From: Pseudomonadota bacterium
GTDB taxonomy: Bacteria > Desulfobacterota > BSN033 > WVXP01 > G020346125
Direction of reading: 5' to 3'
Assembly (NCBI GenBank): GCA_030672465.1
Contig: DAOVGJ010000055.1
Coordinates: 1 to 12,398 of the forward strand
DNA: 12,398 nt
Part shown: positions 6,770-12,398 of the stretch, one piece after another
How the letters are laid out: each line of letters opens with the position of its first letter
Position numbering within the stretch: the stretch's first letter is position 1
The notes under the pieces: generated by a model
The model's input: the letters and a program-made list of their open reading frames with translations, nothing else
Database searches by the model: none
Told to the model about the DNA's origin: nothing
Made by a program: the position numbers and the translations under genes

Positions 6770-7357
6770 TCAATACCCCCTTACGGCCGTTAACGATTTA
6801 TAGGCGAATTGCCTTCCCCCCTCCTTTGAAACCTCCTCCGATCTCCAGATCAATCGCTTTTTGTAGAGGTTGAGCAATCTCGTCCCTGCGGTGTTCAGTC
6901 CGATCCCCCCCTCCCGGGCAAATTCCCTCAATGTAATACTCCCCCTCTCCATCACGGAAACCAGGGTTTTCCGCAAGTAATTATTGAGAAATCCGATAAC
7001 TTGCCAGCCCCCGCCCTCCTGTAAATAGAGGACAGGCAACTTCTTCCTCTCCAGTGCCACCTCGATATTCTCCATCTGATTCGAGGAGAGTCCCTTCAAG
7101 ACGATGAACTTGTCTCCATATTCTCCGCTCAAAAGCCTTGAGAGCAATTTCGCGATCACCTCATCAGCACATGAGTAATCGATCACCCCGATACCCGAAA
7201 AATCCAAAAAGGCAACCGTTGGATCCGCTTCAGCAATCAATTCCCGCTCCAGCCTTCCCCGGATAACCGTTCCCGTCTCCCGAGTAACGAGATTGATCGA
7301 TCCATTGAGCAGCTCCTCCCTCATGAACATCTTCAGATCGTAAACCCTTCCCTTCAT
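6770..7357 (-). CDS. STAS-like domain plus C-terminal winged-helix protein
   Basis: Residues 1-115 of this 195-residue protein resemble STAS-like domains of the DUF4325 kind, with the core FLDFSGIGVIDYSCADEV (50-67) and later strand KFIVLKGL (83-90). S62 aligns with the serine that is phosphorylated in SpoIIAA-type anti-anti-sigma factors. Residues 140-190 (RGSITLREFARE, then AGTRLLNLYKKRLIWR) look like a winged helix, so DNA binding is plausible. The protein is cytosolic. Upstream is a STAS-ATPase gene and downstream, coupled through TGAATG, a small four-Cys protein. It has its own strong promoter with an operator-like palindrome at the predicted transcription start, which would fit autoregulation. 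I infer a signal-transduction role. The precise partner and signal are unknown. Confidence 0.65.
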   Translation of the reverse strand: MKGRVYDLKMFMREELLNGSINLVTRETGTVIRGRLERELIAEADPTVAFLDFSGIGVIDYSCADEVIAKLLSRLLSGEYGDKFIVLKGLSSNQMENIEVALERKKLPVLYLQEGGGWQVIGFLNNYLRKTLVSVMERGSITLREFAREGGIGLNTAGTRLLNLYKKRLIWRSEEVSKEGGRQFAYKSLTAVRGY

Positions 7358-7385
7358 TCCACTCCCATGTAAAACCGGTTAAGAT

Positions 7386-7405
7386 TTTCAACTGTTTCAA
7401 TTGAA
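7386..7405. promoter_or_regulatory. Operator-like palindrome and direct repeat at the STAS gene start
   Basis: Two adjacent nine-base repeats, TTTCAACTG (7386-7394) and TTTCAATTG (7395-7403), differ by one base, and the second forms the perfect palindrome TTCAATTGAA (7396-7405). This falls right at the predicted transcription start of the STAS-winged-helix gene, where a bound regulator would block initiation. Confidence 0.4.
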
Positions 7406-7408
7406 CTT

Positions 7409-7437
7409 ATTTTAATCAAAAAAAAGGCCTCTGTCAA
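7409..7437 (-). promoter_or_regulatory. Near-consensus sigma70 promoter for the STAS-winged-helix gene
   Basis: On the minus strand a perfect -35 TTGACA (7432-7437), a 17-base spacer with a run of eight T, and -10 TAAAAT (7409-7414) lie about 50 bases before the ATG at 7357. This is the best promoter match in the window and shows that the STAS gene can be expressed independently of the ATPase gene. Confidence 0.75.
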
Positions 7438-7615
7438 GGAAAAAATCTCTGGAGTTTTCTGACTCTTATAGGAAGTATTTTTGGAGCCCACTGATTCCGT
7501 AATAAATGATATCTTTCATAAGAGAACACCCTTGTCCCTTCGCTTCAGTGCTTTCGAAGTGACCCTTTCGGGGTTCGCAAGCGGGGAATACCTACCCCTT
7601 CCAGCCTAGTTTGGG

Positions 7616-7673
7616 TGTTGCCGTTCTGCGGTATTGCAGTGGTGCGGTTTGAAGGATGAATTTACGCTTAGGG
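7616..7673. repeat. Octamer tandem repeat element, copy 2
   Basis: Four contiguous 8-base units are seen on the plus strand: TGTTGCCG (7616), TTCTGCGG (7624), TATTGCAG (7632) and TGGTGCGG (7640). They fit TNNTGCRG. Seven bases later comes GATGAATTTACGCTTAGGG (7655-7673), identical to the second arm of the copy at 2507-2525 in 15 of 19 positions. Here it lies behind the stop of the STAS-ATPase gene. Confidence 0.6.
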
Positions 7674-7765
7674 ACAAGGGTATTCTCAAGAAACTCAGGG
7701 AACTCCATTAAAAATCTGAGACCGTTGAGTGGAAAAAGGAGGTCGTACCGGGTGGGGGCGATGGT

Positions 7766-8731
7766 TTATCCATCCATTTCAGGCAGGACCAGGCTAATCT
7801 GTGTCCCGGGGAAAAAGGCAACTCCGGAATGTCTCCTTAATCCCTTTTCCCAGGATGGGAGGAGGGAGAACTTGGCGGTACCCGATCGTATTGAAATCTT
7901 ACCGTCCCATTTTTGTACGAATTTCCGTACCTCCGTGAGACCATGACCACGGCCAACCTCTTCGTATCTCGATGCCCCATGCAACAGGGCCTTTTCGATG
8001 GCCAGCAAATCAGACCACTTTTCCCCGTAGACCGATGAGAATCGATGGGACAGAGAGTTCTTTATTCCGATTCCCAGATCCATCACGGCGATCTTCACGA
8101 CGTTCTTAGCGAGGCTCTTAGCATAAAAATATTTCTGGATCCCCACGTACCCGACGTTCTGGCTGTGCTCAAGTATGTTCTGACATACCTCTGATAACGC
8201 CACGATAAAATGATGGATGGCCCTCTCATCGTAGTGGAGATGGGCCTCTAAAACAGATCCGGCTCGGTCCCTAACTCGATCAACGATGAAATGGATGTCA
8301 TCCGATTTCTCTATTCTGGTGATTTCCAAGAGGACATCTGAGGCGAAGCTTCTGTGATACTTTTCCGTAAAATCGAGATAAGGAGGGTTCAAGACAAATA
8401 GCCCCGAACGAAAGCGAAAAAAATCCATTCTTTCCAGATATTTCGGAACCTCCTCTGACCGGGGAACGCGCAAAATGACCTCTTTACCCAGTGATTTAAG
8501 GTAGTACCCAAGTTCCAGAATTCCCACCATCCCGTAGGGATCGATGAATGTGACATCCCCTAAATCGATACATATCCGATGAAATCCAGCCCATGCCCTC
8601 CGGCCGAACTGACCGAGAAAAAGCTCAAAGCCTTTTTCATCAACCGTTGGGGGAGCGGCCAAAACGAGATCCATATCCCCGTACCTCATGAATCTAAGGT
8701 CCCCCAAATTTGGAAACCGCAGTAAATACAT
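7766..8731 (-). CDS. STAS domain fused to histidine kinase-type ATPase
   Basis: The N-terminal half of this 321-residue protein (about 20-115) is a STAS-like domain, with ICIDLGDVTFIDPYGMVGI (53-71) as its core. The position of the phosphorylatable serine in SpoIIAA is taken by Y66. The C-terminal half (about 140-318) is a GHKL/HATPase domain: N-box SEVCQNILEHS (180-190), G1 box DLGIGI (218-223), G2 box GRGHGL (260-265) and FFPGTQISLVL (306-316). Such ATPases act as anti-sigma kinases or signalling switches. There is no sensor, HisKA or transmembrane part, so it is a cytosolic partner-switch-like component. ATG at 8731 lacks a good ribosome site; ATG at 8689, behind TTGGGGGA, is a serious alternative. 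Its 5' end directly abuts a truncated radical SAM gene. Confidence 0.8.
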   Translation of the reverse strand: MYLLRFPNLGDLRFMRYGDMDLVLAAPPTVDEKGFELFLGQFGRRAWAGFHRICIDLGDVTFIDPYGMVGILELGYYLKSLGKEVILRVPRSEEVPKYLERMDFFRFRSGLFVLNPPYLDFTEKYHRSFASDVLLEITRIEKSDDIHFIVDRVRDRAGSVLEAHLHYDERAIHHFIVALSEVCQNILEHSQNVGYVGIQKYFYAKSLAKNVVKIAVMDLGIGIKNSLSHRFSSVYGEKWSDLLAIEKALLHGASRYEEVGRGHGLTEVRKFVQKWDGKISIRSGTAKFSLLPSWEKGLRRHSGVAFFPGTQISLVLPEMDG

Positions 8732-8753
8732 TTGCCATGGGCGATGTCATTTC

Positions 8754-9218
8754 TCAGAACGATGAACCCACCCCCACGAATGAGGAGATTCCCACACACC
8801 CGTTATCCCTCGCCAACTGAATGATTTTCTCCGGTGAGAGATACCGGGTGCGTCCGTCTCCTTCCTCAGGCTTTACATGGGCGATATCCCAGTTCTGACA
8901 GCCAGGGCATTTGAAATTGCAGCCCAGGCTCCCCAGGGAAAGCCAGTGGCTGCCCGGATAGTAGTGGAAAAGGGGTTTTTTCTCAATGGGAGAGACCATT
9001 ATCGTGGATACTTGTCCATAGATCAGGGAGTGGAGATGGCCTCCCCGATTCACCCTGGTCTCACAATACCCCCTTTGACCTTCCGATATAACACACCGGC
9101 GCTGGCACACATTGCACTGAGTCCTTTTGTTGGGAAGTCGATCATAGAGGATCGTTTCGAACGCCTCTTGCTCACTTCCCTGCATAAGTTCGAGGCGGAC
9201 GGGACGGGAGACAAACAT
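8754..9218 (-). pseudogene. Radical SAM gene truncated after the iron-sulfur motif
   Basis: 154 residues match the N-terminal half of AmmeMemoRadiSam-type radical SAM proteins: Cys cluster C35, C38, C42, C52 (with GQRGYCETRVNRGG), PLFHYYPGS (82-90), the [4Fe-4S] motif CNFKCPGC (100-107) with QNW, and LSPEKIIQLARDNGCVGIS (127-145). At that point the family continues with a FTYNEPT-like segment and roughly 170 more residues. Here it changes to SFVGVGSSF and stops. The missing half is in no frame of the window; the ATPase gene begins 22 bases later. The breakpoint is close to 8784. The ATG at 9218 follows the archaemetzincin stop by seven bases, with GGGGTGAG as ribosome site. A short product would have no catalytic barrel. 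Confidence 0.8.
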
Positions 9219-9225
9219 CTCACCC

Positions 9226-9804
9226 CTATTTAAACCGCTTTTCGCACTGTGGACAAAAGGAGGCCTTTTTAATATCCGTATCCAACAGGCTATTTGAGAA
9301 GTGCATAACGCACAGTGGATCGGAGCAATGTCCCAAACCATAGGTATGGCCCAATTCATGAACCGCTTCCTTGAGAGCCCGTTCCTTAAATCGGTCTATA
9401 TCCTCGGATAAACCATAAAATTCCTGGCTCAATCGGCAAAGGGAGATAACCGCCACCCGGTTTTCCAGGTCGGCTTCCCCGAACACGAAATTCAAGGATG
9501 GAACATAAAGGTCATGGTTGGTCATCCCGAGAACCCGATCCCCTATTTCCCTCTGGACCTCCCTCAGTTTGAGAAGGATGGCCGATGAAAAATACTGTTT
9601 TCTCCTCTCGTTGTAAGCATAATCAGGGGAATTCAAGGGTTGCCCCATGCAAACCTCTTTTTCAAAGATCTTCCCTACGGATTCTTGCAAGCCCTCTAAT
9701 ATCCTGCCATCGACCTCTCCCACGGCAACGATGACGATCTTTCCGGCCACCTTCTTGCCCCACGTATCCCTTCTCCTGCGATGAAAACCCTTGATCAAAG
9801 CCAT
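9226..9804 (-). CDS. Archaemetzincin family metalloprotease
   Basis: The 192-residue protein ends in the archaemetzincin signature. HELGHTYGLGHC (149-160) provides three His ligands for the catalytic zinc and the general base E150. CVMHF (165-169) holds the Met-turn. FCPQC (183-187), with C160 and C165, forms the second, structural zinc site. The core begins with KIVIVAVGEVD (22-32). Archaemetzincins are small soluble metalloproteases of archaea, some bacteria and vertebrates whose substrates are poorly known. The first about 20 residues are basic and not family-like, so GTG at residue 19, behind GCAAGAAG, is a possible real start. The gene lies 144 bases behind the CxxC protein gene and directly before the truncated radical SAM gene, in one direction. 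Confidence 0.9.
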   Translation of the reverse strand: MALIKGFHRRRRDTWGKKVAGKIVIVAVGEVDGRILEGLQESVGKIFEKEVCMGQPLNSPDYAYNERRKQYFSSAILLKLREVQREIGDRVLGMTNHDLYVPSLNFVFGEADLENRVAVISLCRLSQEFYGLSEDIDRFKERALKEAVHELGHTYGLGHCSDPLCVMHFSNSLLDTDIKKASFCPQCEKRFK

Positions 9805-9948
9805 ACCGCAACCCCACCATGATCCGCTATGAGATCCTATCGGCCTTCTCCGGTATGCGGTTCAATGGGTATCCACGGGCCAATTCCCCACTCCCTTTCG
9901 GAAGCAACTCACAATTTTACATCACACTATGAACATCCGCCCATTTCA

Positions 9949-10260
9949 CTAGTGGATAAATTGAGAGGAGCCCTCTCCCGCTGGATAGGGCCCTTCACCT
10001 CTGGACAAGGGATCTTCCACAAATCTATCCCTACATCCCTTACAGAGGAGAAATGCTATCTCTTGATAGACATCCCTCTCCAGTTCATGGGGATCCATCA
10101 TCTCAATCTCCCCCAACAATCGGTTCACCTCCTCCTCGATGTCCCCCTCGGGAAAGTTCAATACCCCATCGAAATCCGCATAAACCCGGATATCCACCAC
10201 GTATTTTAAGCTTCCCTCTGGCAAACTCTTGCCGCAATTCACACAGTATTGTCCAGGCAT
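9949..10260 (-). CDS. Small zinc-ribbon-like hypothetical protein
   Basis: The 103-residue protein starts with MPGQYCVNCG, has C6 and C9, a middle part rich in acidic residues (EGDIEEEVNRLLGEIEMM, 38-55) and ends with a second pair C73 and C76 (LLCKGCRDRF). The two CxxC pairs fit one zinc-binding site joined across a helical insert. I recognise it only as a conserved hypothetical type, not a named family. ATG at 10260 is preceded by AGGTGG at seven bases and lies inside the end of the upstream gene, a 22-base overlap, so translation is coupled. A longer in-frame start at 10332 would add a Gly/Arg-rich segment and overlap far more. Confidence 0.7.
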   Translation of the reverse strand: MPGQYCVNCGKSLPEGSLKYVVDIRVYADFDGVLNFPEGDIEEEVNRLLGEIEMMDPHELERDVYQEIAFLLCKGCRDRFVEDPLSRGEGPYPAGEGSSQFIH

Positions 10261-10751
10261 CTCCTTACCACCTTTGGCAATTCCTGCCCGATCCCGTGGG
10301 CTTCGACCCCCTCCACCTGGGTTACTTTCCATCTGCCTCCCTCTTTGATGAAGCTCATCTTTACCCGATTCGAAAAATCCTCAGAACCCAGGAGATAGAC
10401 CCTTTGTCCCCCATAGCTCACCTTCACCTTGAGCTCGAATGCCGCGGAAGCCGTCTCCTTATCGAGTAAGGTGACCCGAAGGTTCCCCAGATCAATTTCA
10501 AAGGCGTCGAACTCCTGGAATATTTGGGTTAACAGCCGTTTAACGCCCAGATACGTCAACCCGTAGTCGTCCTTGTAATGGAGGGAAACGTGCCGCAGGC
10601 ATTTTCCCAGATCCTTGGCCTCGATGGCCTGAACTCCCTCCTTTACGCCCTTTCGTATTCTTGCTTCCTCCGAGATGAGAAGGGGTCTGACGAATATGAA
10701 GTAAATCAAAGGAACCATGGCCAAGGCGATGACGAAGCCCTTTCCCCTCAT
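10239..10751 (-). CDS. Membrane-anchored protein with NTF2-like fold
   Basis: The 170-residue protein begins with a hydrophobic helix, residues 5-24, after MRGKG, consistent with an uncleaved signal anchor that places the rest outside the inner membrane. Residues 28-150 have helices followed by strands such as LRVTLLDKETASAAFELKVKV (91-111) and KMSFIKEGGRWKVTQVEGV (131-149). This helix-helix-sheet order, ending in a GRWKV segment, is typical of NTF2/SnoaL-like domains. No catalytic residues can be named. It starts 33 bases after the trmFO stop, with GGAAGGAT ahead of ATG, and overlaps the following CxxC gene by 22 bases, so it belongs to the trmFO transcript. Confidence 0.7.
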   Translation of the reverse strand: MRGKGFVIALAMVPLIYFIFVRPLLISEEARIRKGVKEGVQAIEAKDLGKCLRHVSLHYKDDYGLTYLGVKRLLTQIFQEFDAFEIDLGNLRVTLLDKETASAAFELKVKVSYGGQRVYLLGSEDFSNRVKMSFIKEGGRWKVTQVEGVEAHGIGQELPKVVRRCLDNTV

Positions 10752-10784
10752 CCAATCCTTCCAGAAAAATGATCCCCCGAAGCC

Positions 10785-12107
10785 CTACGCTATCGCTTCC
10801 TTCCAAGCTTCCAAATCCTTCAAAGCCCTCTCCGCCAATCTCCTCCGTTTGAACCTACCCTTTAGCATCGGGCTCAGTGGGGGGAAGAGGCCGAAATTGA
10901 CGTTCATGGGCTGAAAGTCCTTAAAGGAGCACCTCGTTATATAGGTTACCAGGGATCCCAAGCTCGTTGTTGGAGGTGGGACTACAGGATCCATTTCCCT
11001 CATCAACCGGTTGCCGTTCAATCCAGCCAAAAGTCCCATAGCTGCAGACTCAACATACCCCTCCACTCCTGTCAGCTGCCCCGCAAAGAATATGTTCGGC
11101 CGTTTCCTCATCTGAAGGGTATTCCTCAATATCTTGGGCGCATTGATAAATGTATTCCGATGTTGGCTCCCAAATCGAACGAACTCCGCCCTTTCCAGTC
11201 CCGGAGTCATCCTGAAAATTCGCTCCTGTTCCCGCCATCTCAATTTCGTTTGAAATCCCACCATGCTGTAAAGGGTATCCGAGAGGTTATCCTGCCTCAA
11301 TTGGACTACGGCAAAGGGCTGTTGCCCCGTCTTGGGGTCGATTAGACCAACGGGTTTTAGTGGACCAAAAGCCAATGTGTCAGCGCCCCGTTCCGCCATA
11401 TCCTCTATGGGCAAACATCCCTCGAAGGGAAGAGCCTTTTCAAAATCCCTCGTGGGAATCCTTTCAGCCTTCAGCAGCTCGTCGACAAAACGGTAATAAT
11501 GCTCCTTGGCCATTGGACAGTTGATGTAGTCATCCCCCCCCTTTCCATATCTGGAGGCCCTAAAGGTAACCTTCATGTTTATGGATTCCCGGGTGACGAT
11601 GGGGGAGATGGCGTCGTAAAAATAAAGGGATCGTGTTCCCGTCAGATTCATGATCTCCTCGGCGAGTCGATCAGATGTGAGTGGTCCCGTGGCGATGATG
11701 GTGGGAAGATGGAGGGGGATTCGGTCCAACTCCCTTCTGATCAGTTCAACGCTGCGCCTTTCCTCAAGGGCCCGGGTAATATAGCGGGAAAACGCCTCCC
11801 TATCCACGGCCAAAGATCCCCCCGCAGGCACCTTCGTGTCATCGGCTGCCTCCATAATGAGGGAACCGAGCCGCCTCATCTCCTCTTTTAGCAAGCCAAC
11901 GGCGTTCTCCAGGGAATTGGACTTCAGCGAATTGCTACACACCAATTCCCCCAAATTGCCCGATCGATGAGCAGGCGAAAATCGGATCGGTTTCATCTCA
12001 AAGAGGGTCACCTTCGTTCCCCCGGATGAGGCTTGCCAAGCCGCCTCACAGCCAGCTAAGCCGCCACCGATGATAACGAGATGATCCTTTTTAAGCAGTT
12101 CCTCCAT
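10785..12107 (-). CDS. trmFO: Methylenetetrahydrofolate-tRNA-(uracil-5-)-methyltransferase
   Basis: This 440-residue flavoprotein forms 5-methyluridine at position 54 of tRNA using methylenetetrahydrofolate as carbon source. The FAD-binding motif VIIGGGLAGCEAAW is at 11-24. ELVCSNSLKSNSLENA (54-69) contains C57, and FEGCLPIEDMAERG (228-241) contains C231. These correspond to the C53 and C226 pair studied in the Bacillus enzyme. IFFAGQLTGVEGYVESAAMG (339-358) is the C-terminal FAD segment. The length is as expected. It is a GidA/MnmG paralog but lacks the longer C-terminal part of MnmG. ATG at 12107 has AAAGGG nine bases upstream, and a promoter at 12131-12159 makes it the first gene of a unit with the next two genes. 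Confidence 0.95.
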   Translation of the reverse strand: MEELLKKDHLVIIGGGLAGCEAAWQASSGGTKVTLFEMKPIRFSPAHRSGNLGELVCSNSLKSNSLENAVGLLKEEMRRLGSLIMEAADDTKVPAGGSLAVDREAFSRYITRALEERRSVELIRRELDRIPLHLPTIIATGPLTSDRLAEEIMNLTGTRSLYFYDAISPIVTRESINMKVTFRASRYGKGGDDYINCPMAKEHYYRFVDELLKAERIPTRDFEKALPFEGCLPIEDMAERGADTLAFGPLKPVGLIDPKTGQQPFAVVQLRQDNLSDTLYSMVGFQTKLRWREQERIFRMTPGLERAEFVRFGSQHRNTFINAPKILRNTLQMRKRPNIFFAGQLTGVEGYVESAAMGLLAGLNGNRLMREMDPVVPPPTTSLGSLVTYITRCSFKDFQPMNVNFGLFPPLSPMLKGRFKRRRLAERALKDLEAWKEAIA

Positions 12108-12130
12108 CCGAATTTCCCTTTATTATTCAC

Positions 12131-12159
12131 ATAATACGTCTAATAGAGACATTTTTCAA
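12131..12159 (-). promoter_or_regulatory. Sigma70-type promoter for trmFO
   Basis: On the minus strand TTGAAA (12154-12159) and TATTAT (12131-12136) are 17 bases apart, each one mismatch from consensus, about 24 bases before the trmFO ATG. The leader is thus short. Confidence 0.65.
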
Positions 12160-12398
12160 CACAAAATCCTGTAGAACAATGAGGCTTGCAAAGCCTGGGA
12201 GAGGCCGGCATAAGTCCTTGACACAGGAGAAGATGCTCCAGTACCATAGGAGGTCGAATTTATCTGGAGTAGGCCTTTGAAACTGGAACTCATCTCCCCA
12301 GCCTCGGAGGAAAACGCCCGCGTTCCCAACCTTTCCCTGCCCCTTATTGCCTCCCTCACCCCCCCTGGGGTTAATATCTCCTTCACCGACGATCTCAT
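12160..12398 (-). other. Unassigned open frames upstream of trmFO
   Basis: Two minus-strand frames stay open from the right edge. One ends at 12156; the other runs on to about 12128, into the trmFO promoter. Neither translation shows a motif or family I recognise, and both have unusual composition (Ser/Gly-rich and Gly/Trp-rich). A perfect hairpin AGGCTT-GCA-AAGCCT lies at 12182-12196. CTCCAG near 12228 can pair with CTGGAG near 12260. A run of seven G/C near 12359 is a frameshift-prone spot. This may be a gene end, a broken gene or a structured non-coding stretch. Confidence 0.3.

Larger units (their letters stand above)
7358..7765. other. 408-base spacer: repeat, hairpins, promoter, operator
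   Basis: No convincing gene lies here. From right to left it holds the octamer repeat copy 2 (7616-7673), a stretch of nested inverted repeats around 7550-7600, an A/T-rich stretch, and the promoter and palindrome of the STAS-winged-helix gene. In the 7550-7600 stretch CGCTT pairs with AAGCG around a CTT-TCG-AAG stem and an ACCC-TTTCG-GGGT stem. This could be a leader RNA or a degraded element. The short open frames on either strand have no ribosome site or family resemblance. Confidence 0.5.

Noticed and set aside
6494..6793. Plus-strand open frame of 99 codons
   Set aside because: It overlaps the promoter of the GalT-like gene and is antisense to the four-Cys protein, which has the better ribosome site and motif.
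8877..9233. Plus-strand open frame of 118 codons over the broken radical SAM gene
   Set aside because: The opposite strand carries the conserved Cys motifs; the antisense frame has no recognisable domain.
9219..9359. N-terminal extension of the truncated radical SAM gene
   Set aside because: It would overlap the zinc-binding C-terminus of archaemetzincin; the family begins near the ATG at 9218, which has its own ribosome site.

Overview
The window is bacterial chromosome of roughly 50% G+C. Every gene I can support lies on the minus strand, so transcription runs from high to low coordinates. The content is TrmFO (the folate-dependent tRNA m5U54 methyltransferase), a family 9 glycosyltransferase, AmmeMemoRadiSam-type radical SAM enzymes, archaemetzincin, endonuclease Q, DUF763 and the start of a DUF72 protein. 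Together with Arg codons rich in AGA/AGG, this suggests an anaerobic, possibly thermophilic bacterium of Desulfobacterota type or a neighbouring phylum. That placement is inference; there is no rRNA gene to confirm it. I see no CRISPR array, transposase, prophage gene or tRNA.

Layout in the direction of transcription (right to left). At 12160-12398 there are open frames of uncertain status. A good sigma70-type promoter (12131-12159) then leads into trmFO (10785-12107), a one-TM NTF2-like lipid-side or periplasmic protein (10239-10751) and a small CxxC/CxxC protein (9949-10260). Next come archaemetzincin (9226-9804), a radical SAM gene broken off right after its [4Fe-4S] motif (8754-9218), and a STAS + histidine-kinase-type ATPase protein (7766-8731). 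A 408-base spacer with a repeat element and a near-consensus promoter precedes a STAS-like + winged-helix protein (6770-7357). That gene is coupled through TGAATG to a 59-residue four-Cys protein (6590-6769) that is easy to miss. A promoter then drives a GalT-family nucleotidylyltransferase (5435-6430) with an altered active-site motif. An AT-rich island of about 140 bases with DnaA-box-like and IHF-like sites separates it from a GT9 glycosyltransferase (4154-5191). An extended -10 promoter follows, then a free-standing EF-Tu domain-II-like protein (3753-4010) and an intact radical SAM enzyme (2619-3746). After a second copy of the repeat element come DUF763 (1340-2431), endonuclease Q (93-1337) and the first codons of a DUF72 protein (1-37).

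Three parts of the window look functionally coherent. (1) DUF763, EndoQ and DUF72 form a tight run that may be a DNA-repair cassette, because EndoQ nicks at deaminated bases and DUF763 carries a helix-hairpin-helix-like segment. (2) The STAS-ATPase protein, the STAS-winged-helix protein and the small Cys protein look like a partner-switching-like signalling and transcription module with its own promoter and an operator-like palindrome. (3) The EF-Tu-domain-like protein and the intact radical SAM enzyme are separated by six bases. The most useful anomalies are the truncated radical SAM gene, the HPHSH variant of GalT, the paired octamer-repeat elements and the origin-like AT-rich island.
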